Of a stretch of DNA of 64,000 bases, positions 43,922 to 51,751 are shown one piece after another; within the stretch, counting starts at the first letter, position 1; each line of letters starts with the position of its first letter. Both the position numbers and the translations under genes were made by a program. The notes beneath the pieces were generated by a model. It was not told the origin of the DNA and made no database searches. It saw only the letters and a program-made list of their open reading frames with translations. Source of the stretch: Hallerella sp964501065 (GTDB lineage: Bacteria; Fibrobacterota; Fibrobacteria; Fibrobacterales; Fibrobacteraceae); assembly GCA_964501065.1 (NCBI GenBank), contig CAZCRF010000003.1:1-64000 (forward strand), in the 5' to 3' direction.

Positions 43922-44482
43922 TCAAATGGCGACGGCCAATCGTTCGAGGGGCGTTCCGGTAGAGAACCGCTCCCAAAAGTCGTGTCGGCATTTCTTGCAC
44001 GCTGCAAAGATTTTGCCGGACTCGGAGACGTCGCCGTAGGTTTTCCATTCGCCGGTCAGCTTGCTGTTCCTTCCGCCGGTCGCGATGAACTTGCGGACAT
44101 CGTCTAGCGGGTAGCCGAGGAAAATTCCGACTTCATGCGGAAATTCGGTAGAGCGAGAAAAACGCCGCCGCAAAGTCTCGATAAGGCTTCGAGGCGTGTC
44201 GTCCGCGTATCCGAATCCAAGTAAAAATTTTCGGACATCTTTTCGGGAAAGGATGGCGTCCAACAGATTCGGCCGGAAGACGTAAATGTAGCCACGCCCC
44301 CGTCGTTCTCCGACGATTTCGGCAAATACGTTTTTGGAGTTCAGCTGTCGATTCCAACGGGAGAGGGTCTCGAAGACGATGGGGCGGGATTCCATGGCGA
44401 GGCAAAACAGGTTGCCGACTTTTAAACCGGCCAAGGTCGGGGCGCATTGGCGGACAAGACTCGCGTCGAACGGAAAATTCAT
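43922..44482 (-). CDS. DUF3793 family protein
   Basis: 186 residues. LAGLKVGNLFCL near the N terminus, then FPHEVGIFLGYPLDDVRKFI and WKTYGDVSESGKIFAACKKC, identify DUF3793. The family is common in anaerobes and often lies near flavodoxin or ferrous-iron transport genes. Biochemical role unknown. The promoter region carries the third copy of the TTAG-N6-CTAA motif, with a TATATTTA -7-like element, and a perfect 8-bp inverted repeat spans from the ATG to the -7 element. Iron control of this gene is therefore a reasonable guess. Confidence 0.82.
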   Translation of the reverse strand: MNFPFDASLVRQCAPTLAGLKVGNLFCLAMESRPIVFETLSRWNRQLNSKNVFAEIVGERRGRGYIYVFRPNLLDAILSRKDVRKFLLGFGYADDTPRSLIETLRRRFSRSTEFPHEVGIFLGYPLDDVRKFIATGGRNSKLTGEWKTYGDVSESGKIFAACKKCRHDFWERFSTGTPLERLAVAI

Positions 44483-44483
44483 G

Positions 44484-44516
44484 TTAGCCTTCGGTAAAAA
44501 TGTTAGACAAGGCTAA
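44484..44516. promoter_or_regulatory. Operator region of the DUF3793 gene: iron-box-like motif in an inverted repeat
   Basis: TTAGACAAGGCTAA (44503-44516) is the third TTAG-N6-CTAA copy. Its AAGGCTAA half is mirrored by TTAGCCTT at 44484-44491, directly before the start codon, giving perfect 8-bp arms with a 17-base spacer. The -7-like TATATTTA on the minus strand overlaps the distal arm. Repressor binding here would block initiation. Confidence 0.55.
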
Positions 44517-44586
44517 ATATAATTTTCGCGCGAGGATTGCGGAGTGCGCTCCCGTTTGACGCCCTCATCTTTTTGAACGCCCGCTG

Positions 44587-45525
44587 TTACGGGTCCAAAT
44601 CCTCCGGTTGCAGCTTTTCGAGTTCCGCGAGGCGCTTTTGGATTGGGGGGAGTTGTTCAAAACGCTCGTGGTAGAACTCGCTGACTTTCTTGCAGAGCAA
44701 TTCGAGCCGTTCCCGCTCCACTGTGTCGTTCTCGTTGGAGCGCAACTTCCGGATGGAGTTGCCGATTCGCAAGATGTCCTTCTGGTCTTTGTAGGGTTCC
44801 ATGAATTTTTGGAATCTGGAAAGGCCTGCCCGGAACTGCTCTTCGTCCCCGGCTTGATACAAAAGATACGGAATCACTTGGCGTTCCAAAAGTTCTTGCA
44901 AGTTGCCGACGAATGTGAGAAGGTTGCCGTTCCCCGGCAAAAATTCCCCATTTTCCGATTTGCTGGTGATCAGCCCGTCCGTTTCGATTTGTGACAGAAT
45001 CTCGTTGATGTATTCCTGTTCCTCGGCATTTCGCTGTTCGCGGTATTTCGCTTGGTAAAGAATCGGGAGGCTGGTGATGCAAAGGTGCGCTTGGTACATT
45101 CCCGTGAATTCGCCGATGTAGTAGATGTCGGCGTTTTCTTGCAGGATTTCGCTTTCGTCCTCGTAGAACATGATTTTGGCGGGGACGGGGATGATTTCCA
45201 TGTGGGAAAGCTCTTCGAGCCTGTCTTTGAACGAGTCGATGTCCAAGTTCTCGGGAAGCTCCCCGCCGGACTCCTTGATGCGCTCGATGACGTCGGAAAG
45301 GCTCTTGTCCACGGAACTTCCCAATTCGCGTTGCATGAAGTTCTTGATGTTGTCGTTCTTGTCGAATTCCCCGCGGACTGCCAAAAGGCCGTTCCGGACC
45401 ATCGATGTGAACGGAATCGGCCCCGAATTCTGGGAATTTGCCGCGGACGGGGAAATCTTCGCGTAGGCGACCATCTTGCCGCAGAGCTTGTCCGGATCGC
45501 CTTTTTTCTGTTCAATGCCCAACAT
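44587..45525 (-). CDS. Hypothetical protein
   Basis: 312 residues, acidic, predicted cytoplasmic and mostly helical, without signal peptide or membrane segment. Not recognised. Features: MLGIEQKKGDPDKLCGKMVAY at the start, a middle beta-like part (IPVPAKIMFYEDESEIL, ADIYYIGEFTGMYQAHLCIT) and a helical C terminus rich in Glu, Gln and Leu. GAGAGGG lies 3 bases before the ATG. It starts 12 bases after the lipoprotein gene stops, so the two probably form an operon. Confidence 0.75.
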   Translation of the reverse strand: MLGIEQKKGDPDKLCGKMVAYAKISPSAANSQNSGPIPFTSMVRNGLLAVRGEFDKNDNIKNFMQRELGSSVDKSLSDVIERIKESGGELPENLDIDSFKDRLEELSHMEIIPVPAKIMFYEDESEILQENADIYYIGEFTGMYQAHLCITSLPILYQAKYREQRNAEEQEYINEILSQIETDGLITSKSENGEFLPGNGNLLTFVGNLQELLERQVIPYLLYQAGDEEQFRAGLSRFQKFMEPYKDQKDILRIGNSIRKLRSNENDTVERERLELLCKKVSEFYHERFEQLPPIQKRLAELEKLQPEDLDP

Positions 45526-45537
45526 AAGCCCTCTCTG

Positions 45538-46029
45538 TCAATAAAGTTTTTGGGCGGACACCAGATCGCCGCCTTTTTCGCCGAATAGAACGGCAGTGGA
45601 ACCCGGGTAAGAGCTTTGGAAGAATTCTTTGAAGACCTTGACGGACGCTTCCGGGTCAAAACCGATTTCGTTTTTGACGTTGTCGCCGAGGATGATGCCG
45701 AAGTGCGAAGCCCCGGGGACGCGCCTGTCGATGTAGGCCTTGAGTTCCCCGTCGGAGTTTACGACATCCGTCGGCGCTCGGCCGTCGATGTTCATCGGGT
45801 CGCGGGTGCTCACGGAGAGCGGGTAGATTTTCCCCGATACGAGCTGGGAAGTCGCGACGTAAAGGGCGTTCCCCACGAAAAGCGCGACGGAATCGTCTTG
45901 CACGTAGCGGATTTCCACGTTGAATTCGCATTCGGAGGACATCTCCTTGATTTCGAAAGCGGAAGGGCCGCAGGCGGTCAAGGCGGACAGGGATAGAGAA
46001 GCCAAACAGGCGAGCAAGAGCTTTCGCAT
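45538..46029 (-). CDS. Small hypothetical lipoprotein
   Basis: 163 residues. MRKLLLACLASLSLSALTAC is a lipoprotein signal with lipobox LTAC. The mature part of about 143 residues contains FNVEIRYVQDDSVALFVGN and a C-terminal VLFGEKGGDLVSAQKLY. No family recognised. The ATG at 46029 has AAAGGA 4-5 bases upstream and is preceded by an exact -7 element at 46068-46075. Upstream codons of the same frame are promoter DNA. Confidence 0.78.
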   Translation of the reverse strand: MRKLLLACLASLSLSALTACGPSAFEIKEMSSECEFNVEIRYVQDDSVALFVGNALYVATSQLVSGKIYPLSVSTRDPMNIDGRAPTDVVNSDGELKAYIDRRVPGASHFGIILGDNVKNEIGFDPEASVKVFKEFFQSSYPGSTAVLFGEKGGDLVSAQKLY

Positions 46030-46067
46030 AAAATTCCTTTGGCGATGTTTGGGTGCGCCAGTTTCCA

Positions 46068-46075
46068 CAAAGATA
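46068..46075 (-). promoter_or_regulatory. -7 promoter element of the small lipoprotein gene
   Basis: TATCTTTG on the minus strand, full match to TAnnTTTG, about 38 bases before the start codon. T-rich sequence lies upstream, without a clear TTTG at 19-22 bases. Confidence 0.5.
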
Positions 46076-46112
46076 CTTTTTTTTGCAAAAGGAAAAAAGC
46101 TCCGGGGAAATT

Positions 46113-46383
46113 CTACCCCGCTTGTTCAAAGATGTCTTCGAGCTTTTTGCCGTCGTATTGCCAGAACGGGCTTCCCTGGTAGGCTTCCGATGGTGGGCTT
46201 GTCCCCAGTCGCCGTTTGAGCTCTCTCGTCAGCGGGAGAGCCTCCAAGTCTTGCCTTCGAATTCCACCTCCTTGTAGGAAACGACCTTCGCCTGGAATCT
46301 CGGCTCTTCGATGAACTGGATCGTCTCGCCGACGAGATCCAGGCATTCAAAGGAGAATCCGCGCGGCTTTTGGGAAGCGCGAG
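46113..46383 (-). pseudogene. Frameshifted 3' remnant of a DUF262/DUF1524 gene
   Basis: The minus strand encodes SQKPRGFSFECLDLVGETIQ and continues to VEFEGKTWRLSR, then stops. One base out of frame, LPLTRELKRRLGTSPPSEAY continues to FEQAG and a TAG at 46113. Together these match the last 85 residues of the intact nuclease at 36371-38368 almost without gaps, with many silent differences. So this is the C-terminal end of a second, diverged copy, broken by a single-base frameshift near 46235-46245 and lacking everything upstream. It abuts the 3' end of rsmA, whose stop is only about 20 bases away. Confidence 0.85.
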
Positions 46384-46402
46384 CCTCGATGCGGGCGGGC
46401 GT

Positions 46403-47191
46403 TTACGTTGCCGTCCGGGAGAGGGCTTCGAAAAGCTTTTTCAAATCCTCCGGGGAAAGCTCTTCGGCGCGCGTGTTCGCGGAAAACCCGCAGCTTTCCA
46501 AGGCGGCGAAAACGGAAGCCTTTTCGTATTTCGAAGCGAGCGCATTGGCGATGACTTTGCGCTTTTGGGAAAATGCCGCGGTGACGAAATCAAAAAATCC
46601 CGGGGGAGCTTCCAACGGATCCGGTCTGGGCGCTAGGAGGACCGTTGCGCTGTCGACGTTTGGCTTTGGCGTAAAATGTTCCGGGCCGATTTCCCGGAGA
46701 ATCTTTCCGGTCGCATGGGCGCGGATCCAAACGGAAAGGCTCCCGTAATTTCGGGAATGAGGACTTGCGCAAAGGCGTTCCGCGACTTCATGCTGGACCA
46801 TGCACATGAATCCGCGCGTTTTGTGCAAAAGAGGCATGACCTTGGCGACGATTCCCGTGGAAACGTTGTAGGGCAAGTTCCCGGCGAGCCACGGCACGGG
46901 ATTTTTTTGCAGCCATTCGTCGAACGGGAATTTCAAAAAATCCTGGTTGAAAATCCGGAAGTTCGGATTGCCGGAAAATTTCTTCTCGAGATATTCGACG
47001 CAATCCCTGTCGATTTCCACAGCCGTCACGGGAGCGCCCCGGGAAAGGAGCGGCTCTGTGAGAGCGCCGTGCCCGGGGCCGATTTCCAAAATGGAATCTC
47101 CCGGCTGCAGGGGAATGTCCGATGCTATCAGGCTTGCGGTTTCCGCATCCAGGAAGTTTTGCCCAAAACGGCGGCGGTGGTCTCTGTCCAT
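46403..47191 (-). CDS. rsmA: 16S rRNA (adenine(1518)-N(6)/adenine(1519)-N(6))-dimethyltransferase
   Basis: 262 residues. RsmA (KsgA) dimethylates two adjacent adenines near the 3' end of 16S rRNA, late in small-subunit assembly. Motifs: RRRFGQNFL at the N terminus, the SAM loop LEIGPGHGALTEPLL, AVEIDRD, NQDFLKF and the catalytic NLPYN. The C-terminal domain has FTPKPNVDSATV and FSQKRKVIANAL. Length and order are standard. It is divergent from the phosphohexomutase gene. A DUF262 pseudogene fragment lies immediately downstream. Confidence 0.96.
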   Translation of the reverse strand: MDRDHRRRFGQNFLDAETASLIASDIPLQPGDSILEIGPGHGALTEPLLSRGAPVTAVEIDRDCVEYLEKKFSGNPNFRIFNQDFLKFPFDEWLQKNPVPWLAGNLPYNVSTGIVAKVMPLLHKTRGFMCMVQHEVAERLCASPHSRNYGSLSVWIRAHATGKILREIGPEHFTPKPNVDSATVLLAPRPDPLEAPPGFFDFVTAAFSQKRKVIANALASKYEKASVFAALESCGFSANTRAEELSPEDLKKLFEALSRTAT

Positions 47192-47280
47192 GGCGAGAAA
47201 TTAGAATTTTCCGTACCGCTTGCGACGGCTTCGCCCGGCGGGCTTCCGGTTTTCGCATTTCAAGGTGGGGGCGGTTTTTG

Positions 47281-47288
47281 TATATTTG
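47281..47288 (+). promoter_or_regulatory. Promoter of the phosphohexomutase gene
   Basis: TATATTTG (full TAnnTTTG match) with TTTC 19 bases upstream (47258-47261). The ATG at 47293 begins only 4 bases after the element, so the transcript is probably leaderless. No Shine-Dalgarno can be present. Confidence 0.55.
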
Positions 47289-47292
47289 ACGC

Positions 47293-48750
47293 ATGAAAGT
47301 TTCCGTGAACGAGATGATGCATTCGAGCGGCGTGGGATTCGGTACGAGCGGCGCCAGGGGCTTGGTTTCCCAGATGACGGATTTGGTGTGTTACAGTTAC
47401 GCGCGCGCCTTTCTGAATTATTGCGAAAAGAATTATCCGTCGCAGAAGACTGTCGCCATTGCCGGGGATTTGCGTCCGAGCACGGGGCGGATTCTTTGCG
47501 CAGTCGCTTCGGCGGCGTCGGATGTCGGTTGGCGGGTCGTTTACGGTGGGCGCATCCCCAGCCCGGCCATCGCCCTTTACGGCATCGAAAAGTCCGTCCC
47601 GACGGTCATGGTCACGGGCAGCCACATTCCCGCGGACAGGAACGGCATCAAGTTCAACCATCCGAAAGGCGAAATCTCCAAACGGGACGAAGAGGGGATT
47701 CGCGCGGAATCCTTTGAACTCGACGACTCCCTCTTCGACGGGGACGGCTCTCTGCGAAATCCTGCAACGCTCCCCCCGGAAGATTCTTCCGCCAGGGAAG
47801 ATTACGTCCGCCGCTACACGGACTTCTTCGGCAGTTCCGCCCTTTCCGGGCTGACTCTCGGCGTTTACCAGCATTCCGCCGTCGGGCGCGACATCGTCAC
47901 GGGAGTTTTGCAAAGTCTCGGCGCATTCGTCAAGCCTCTCGGCCGCTCCGAGGAATTCATCCCCGTCGACACCGAGGCCGTCCGTCCGGAAGACGTCGCG
48001 CTCGGGCTGAAGTGGGCGAAGGAAGGCTTCGACGCCATCGTGAGTACGGACGGCGACAGCGACCGGCCGCTTCTTGCGGATGCGACGGGAAAATGGATTC
48101 GCGGCGATGTGCTGGGCATTTTGGCGGCGAACGCTCTGGGCGTCGACCGCATCGCGACTCCGGTGAGCTGCAACACGGCCCTGGAAAAAAGCGGATTCTT
48201 TGAAAAGACCCTCCGGACGCGGATCGGAAGCCCTTACGTGATTGCCGGGATGCAGGCTCTAGACGAGAAGGGGAAAACTGTTGCCGGTTACGAGGCGAAC
48301 GGCGGATTCTTGCTTGAAACGGACCTTTGCTCGGATGGAAAAACTCTCCGTGCGCTGCCCACGCGTGACGCCCTGCTTCCCCAAATCGCCGTCCTCGTGC
48401 GCGCGAGGAAGGAGCTTCTCGGGGTGGAAGACCTTTTCAAATCCTTGCCGCGCCGCTTCACCGCCAGCGACCGGGTCAAGAACTTTCCTACCGAAAAGGG
48501 CAAGGCGAAGGTTTCCGAAATTGCGGAAAAGGGACTTGGTGAATTTTATTTTGGCAAACTCTCCGGGAAAATCGTCTCGACGGACACGACGGACGGTTTC
48601 CGCATGACCTTCGACAGCGGTGACATCATCCATTTGCGCCCGAGCGGCAACGCTCCGGAACTTCGCTGCTACGTGGAATGCGGGTCGGCGGCCCGAGCCG
48701 AGGAACTCAAGACGGAAGTCCTCTCCATGATGCAATCTTGGAACGCATGA
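47293..48750 (+). CDS. Phosphomannomutase/phosphoglucomutase family protein
   Basis: 485 residues of the alpha-D-phosphohexomutase superfamily, which interconverts hexose 6- and 1-phosphates. Seen: FGTSGARGLVSQMTD at the N terminus, the phosphoserine loop VTGSHIPADRNGIKF, the Mg-binding STDGDSDRPL, the sugar-binding GYEANGGFLL, and the C-terminal phosphate-binding RPSGNAPELRCY. The active loop reads TGSHIP rather than TASHNP, still with the catalytic Ser. Substrate (mannose, glucose or amino sugar) not resolved. The start follows a promoter -7 box directly. Confidence 0.9.
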   Translation: MKVSVNEMMHSSGVGFGTSGARGLVSQMTDLVCYSYARAFLNYCEKNYPSQKTVAIAGDLRPSTGRILCAVASAASDVGWRVVYGGRIPSPAIALYGIEKSVPTVMVTGSHIPADRNGIKFNHPKGEISKRDEEGIRAESFELDDSLFDGDGSLRNPATLPPEDSSAREDYVRRYTDFFGSSALSGLTLGVYQHSAVGRDIVTGVLQSLGAFVKPLGRSEEFIPVDTEAVRPEDVALGLKWAKEGFDAIVSTDGDSDRPLLADATGKWIRGDVLGILAANALGVDRIATPVSCNTALEKSGFFEKTLRTRIGSPYVIAGMQALDEKGKTVAGYEANGGFLLETDLCSDGKTLRALPTRDALLPQIAVLVRARKELLGVEDLFKSLPRRFTASDRVKNFPTEKGKAKVSEIAEKGLGEFYFGKLSGKIVSTDTTDGFRMTFDSGDIIHLRPSGNAPELRCYVECGSAARAEELKTEVLSMMQSWNA

Positions 48751-48762
48751 CACGAATTTTAT

Positions 48763-49689
48763 ATGTTTAGGCGCGTGAACTTCAAGAATCTAGCCGTTGC
48801 CGTCTTGTTCCTTTCCCCGTCCCTGTTCGCGGGCGGAAAATATTGGAATGTCGATGAAGGCGGCACGACGATGAAGTTCTTGGCTTTGCCGGTGTCGCCG
48901 CGCTCTGCCGCTTTGGCCGGTTCGGGAGTGGCAAGTCCGCGGGGATTCTCGGAAGTTTCCCGCAATCCGCTCGCAACGGCTTCATCGAAAGCTCCGCAGG
49001 CGGGGATTTCCCATACGGTCTTCTCGGAAAACGTCGACGCCAAGTTGACGTCCGTCTATTTCGGACTTCCCTTTAAATACTTCAACACCAGTGCCGCTGT
49101 GGAATATTTGGGCTACGGCGACATCGAAGGCCGTGACGAGGAGGGTTTCAAGACCGAGGATTACGGAGCGATGGCTTGGGCAGTCCAACTCGGCGTCGGC
49201 AGCCGCCCGTCCATTTTCAATTGGGCGTTTTCGGCGCGCTTCGCCTCGCAAACCATCGACAATTCCACGGCAATCGCCGTCTTGGCCGATGGCGGCGCCA
49301 GTTTCCGGTTGAACCGCCACCTTTCCTTCGGCGCGACCGTGACGAATTTCGGTTGGGTCTCCGATTACGAAACGGAAGAAGAGTCCGCGCCGATGGCCTT
49401 GCAGGCGGGAGTCTCCGGCTCACATCCGGTCTTTGAAATCTTTGACGTGGCGCTACACGCCGATGCTTACAGGCGCGCCGATTTTGAACCGGAATGGCGT
49501 TTCGGCGGCGAGCTCCTCTACAAAAAAGCATTGGCTTTCCGCATCGGCTATTCGCTTCGCGACGAGACGGAAAGCGGGGTTTCTGCGGGCATCGGGCTAG
49601 CCTTCGGGCGTATTCAGTTTGACTATGCCTATGCATCGAATCCGGTCTTGGACGGAAACCACCTGTTCCATTTGGGGGTCGCTTTTTAA
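48763..49689 (+). CDS. PorV/PorQ-like outer membrane barrel protein
   Basis: 308 residues with a signal peptide (cleavage probably after SLFA). MKFLALPVSPRSAALAGSGVASPRG followed by RNPLATASS is the start typical of the PorV/PorQ (UPF0164, FadL-like) barrel family of the FCB group, and the protein ends with a beta-strand and terminal Phe (LFHLGVAF). PorV proteins in Bacteroidetes shuttle type IX secretion cargo; whether this one does so is unknown, and no other type IX genes are in the window. It lies 12 bases after the phosphohexomutase and may be co-transcribed. Confidence 0.8.
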   Translation: MFRRVNFKNLAVAVLFLSPSLFAGGKYWNVDEGGTTMKFLALPVSPRSAALAGSGVASPRGFSEVSRNPLATASSKAPQAGISHTVFSENVDAKLTSVYFGLPFKYFNTSAAVEYLGYGDIEGRDEEGFKTEDYGAMAWAVQLGVGSRPSIFNWAFSARFASQTIDNSTAIAVLADGGASFRLNRHLSFGATVTNFGWVSDYETEEESAPMALQAGVSGSHPVFEIFDVALHADAYRRADFEPEWRFGGELLYKKALAFRIGYSLRDETESGVSAGIGLAFGRIQFDYAYASNPVLDGNHLFHLGVAF

Positions 49690-49913
49690 AAAAGGATGTT
49701 CTCCTTGTCCATGAGACGGCTTTCGGGGAAATTCCGCGCGTGAACGCTCGTGAATGTTTATAATTTTTTACAAAGACCGGTTCTATGCGGCATCCGGCGA
49801 AAAAATAGGGCTTAAAAAAATTACAGTTTCTGCATTTTTGCAAAACTAATGTAAATTATGCGTGTTAAGTTTTCCCTGGACTTTTTTGTGCAGAAACATC
49901 AAGAGGATTATAG

Positions 49914-51743
49914 ATGAATCATTTGAAAACGGTCGCCCGAACGGCACTCGTGCTTTCGGCTGCGGGTTCTCTTTTGGCTGGTTGCGGCGGAGACGCCCAA
50001 GACGCGTTGTCCGGCGGATCCCTTCCGCGTCAGGAAACGCTTTATTTATCTGGACAGCAGACTTCGGCTCCGGGTTCGTTCAATCCGCTGGCGGAAAGCT
50101 GGGCGGCTTCCTGGCCTGTCGGCGGACGCTTCAACTTGATGTACGAACCGTTGATTGTCTATAATTCCCTGACGGGCAAAATCGAGCCGTTGCTCGGGAC
50201 TCTCGTGGAAGAACTTTCCAACAACGACAGCGTGGTGGTCGATTTGAATCCGGCAGCCAAGTGGAGCGACGGAGAACCTGTCACGTCCACGGACATCACG
50301 TTCATGTTCCAACGGGGGACCATCAATTCGACGGAAGAGATTGCCGCCATCCACATCGACACGGTCAAGACGGACAAGGGCGACACGGAACGGCTTTCCT
50401 TCTTGGTCGCCAAGGATAAGCGCAACAACCCGTTGACTCTCCGGGACTTGTTGCAGGCGACCCGCATCGCCCCGTCCCATATTTTTGAACCGCTCATCCG
50501 GGAAAAAGGCCTTGACGAGACGAAGAAGCTCTTGATGGACAAGAATCCCGTGGTGTCCGGGCCTTACACCTTGCGTTCCGCAGACCCGAACAAGATTATC
50601 CTGGAACGTCGCGACGATTATTGGGGCAATGCCGCGCTCCACGGAGGGAAGCTCCCCGCTCCCAAATATATCGTGCACCCGATTTACAAGAACAACGAGC
50701 ACAACACCATTGCGATGCGCGAGGGCAACTTGGACGCATCCCAGAGCTTCATTCCCCGGATTGAACGCAAGGCTTCGGCGGGAGTCCATACGTGGTTCAG
50801 CGCCCCGCCCTACTTCCGCCCCGGCGCCATGCCGATGTTCGTCATCAACACGACCAAGAAACCGCTCGACGATAAGCGTTTCCGCCGTGCCCTGGCCACC
50901 GCCATCGACTACAACGCCTTGCGCCAATTCGCCGTTTCCAATTACACGTCTCCCCTCAAGCCCGGCCTCATCATGCCGACAGACTTGGAAGGCAAGTATA
51001 TCGTAGAGGAGGATTTGAAGGAATTCGGCGTCAACCTGGACATCATCAGCAATGAAGACCGTTTGGCGGCTGTCCAAAAGCTTTTGTCCGAAGTCGGCAT
51101 CAAGTCCGTATTCGATGCCGATGGAGTCTTGGACCATATGGAAGACGCTTCCGGGAACAAGATTCCGACCCTCTTCATCACCAGCCCGAACGGTTGGACG
51201 GACTGGGAAGCGATGGTCAATATCGCCGTCGACGGGATGCGCAAGGCCGGCATCGATATCCGCGAAGGCTTTGTCGATGGAGGTTCTTACTGGCCGGCGA
51301 TGGGACAGGGGAATTTTGACTTGGTGATGCACAAGCCCGTGGCCGACGTGACTCCGTCCCTTCCGTGGAGCCGTTTCAATGAAATCATGGCGTCGAACAA
51401 CTGGCAGCCGATCGGCGCTTGGGCCGGCGTGAACATCGGGCGTTACAACAAGCCCGGCACTCCGGAATATCGCGGGGAAGTGGACTCGATCCTTTCCGCC
51501 GTGCCCCTGATGACGGATACGGTCGAAATTGCGAAGGCCTACCGCCGCCTGAACCAGATTTTCATGGAAGACCAGCCGTCCATTCCGCTTGTCTACATGC
51601 CGGAACAATTCTACGAGTTCAGCACGCGCGTCTGGACGAACTGGCCCGATTCCGCGAACGCCTACGCTCCGGCCCAGCTCCCGTGGGTCGCTTCGGGAAC
51701 CAACATCCTCTGGAACTTAAAGCTTGCGAAAGATAAGGATTAG
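49914..51743 (+). CDS. ABC transporter substrate-binding lipoprotein (SBP family 5, OppA/DppA-like)
   Basis: 609 residues. A lipoprotein signal peptide with lipobox LLAGCGG is followed by a family 5 extracellular solute-binding domain: SGQQTSAPGSFNPL, KWSDGEPVTSTDITFMFQ, SGPYTLRSADPNKIILERR, VINTTKKPLDDKRFRRAL and a C-terminal PSIPLVYMPEQFYEFS. The family binds oligopeptides, but members in cellulose degraders and Thermotoga bind cello- or other oligosaccharides, so substrate is open. First gene of a five-gene importer operon. GAGG lies 9 bases before the ATG. The 224 bases upstream (49690-49913) are AT-rich and should hold the promoter, but I found no exact TAnnTTTG. Confidence 0.9.
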   Translation: MNHLKTVARTALVLSAAGSLLAGCGGDAQDALSGGSLPRQETLYLSGQQTSAPGSFNPLAESWAASWPVGGRFNLMYEPLIVYNSLTGKIEPLLGTLVEELSNNDSVVVDLNPAAKWSDGEPVTSTDITFMFQRGTINSTEEIAAIHIDTVKTDKGDTERLSFLVAKDKRNNPLTLRDLLQATRIAPSHIFEPLIREKGLDETKKLLMDKNPVVSGPYTLRSADPNKIILERRDDYWGNAALHGGKLPAPKYIVHPIYKNNEHNTIAMREGNLDASQSFIPRIERKASAGVHTWFSAPPYFRPGAMPMFVINTTKKPLDDKRFRRALATAIDYNALRQFAVSNYTSPLKPGLIMPTDLEGKYIVEEDLKEFGVNLDIISNEDRLAAVQKLLSEVGIKSVFDADGVLDHMEDASGNKIPTLFITSPNGWTDWEAMVNIAVDGMRKAGIDIREGFVDGGSYWPAMGQGNFDLVMHKPVADVTPSLPWSRFNEIMASNNWQPIGAWAGVNIGRYNKPGTPEYRGEVDSILSAVPLMTDTVEIAKAYRRLNQIFMEDQPSIPLVYMPEQFYEFSTRVWTNWPDSANAYAPAQLPWVASGTNILWNLKLAKDKD

Positions 51744-51751
51744 GAATCAAT

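Noticed and set aside
50046..51608. 520-codon antisense frame in the substrate-binding protein gene
   Set aside because: Shadow of a well-supported SBP family 5 gene.
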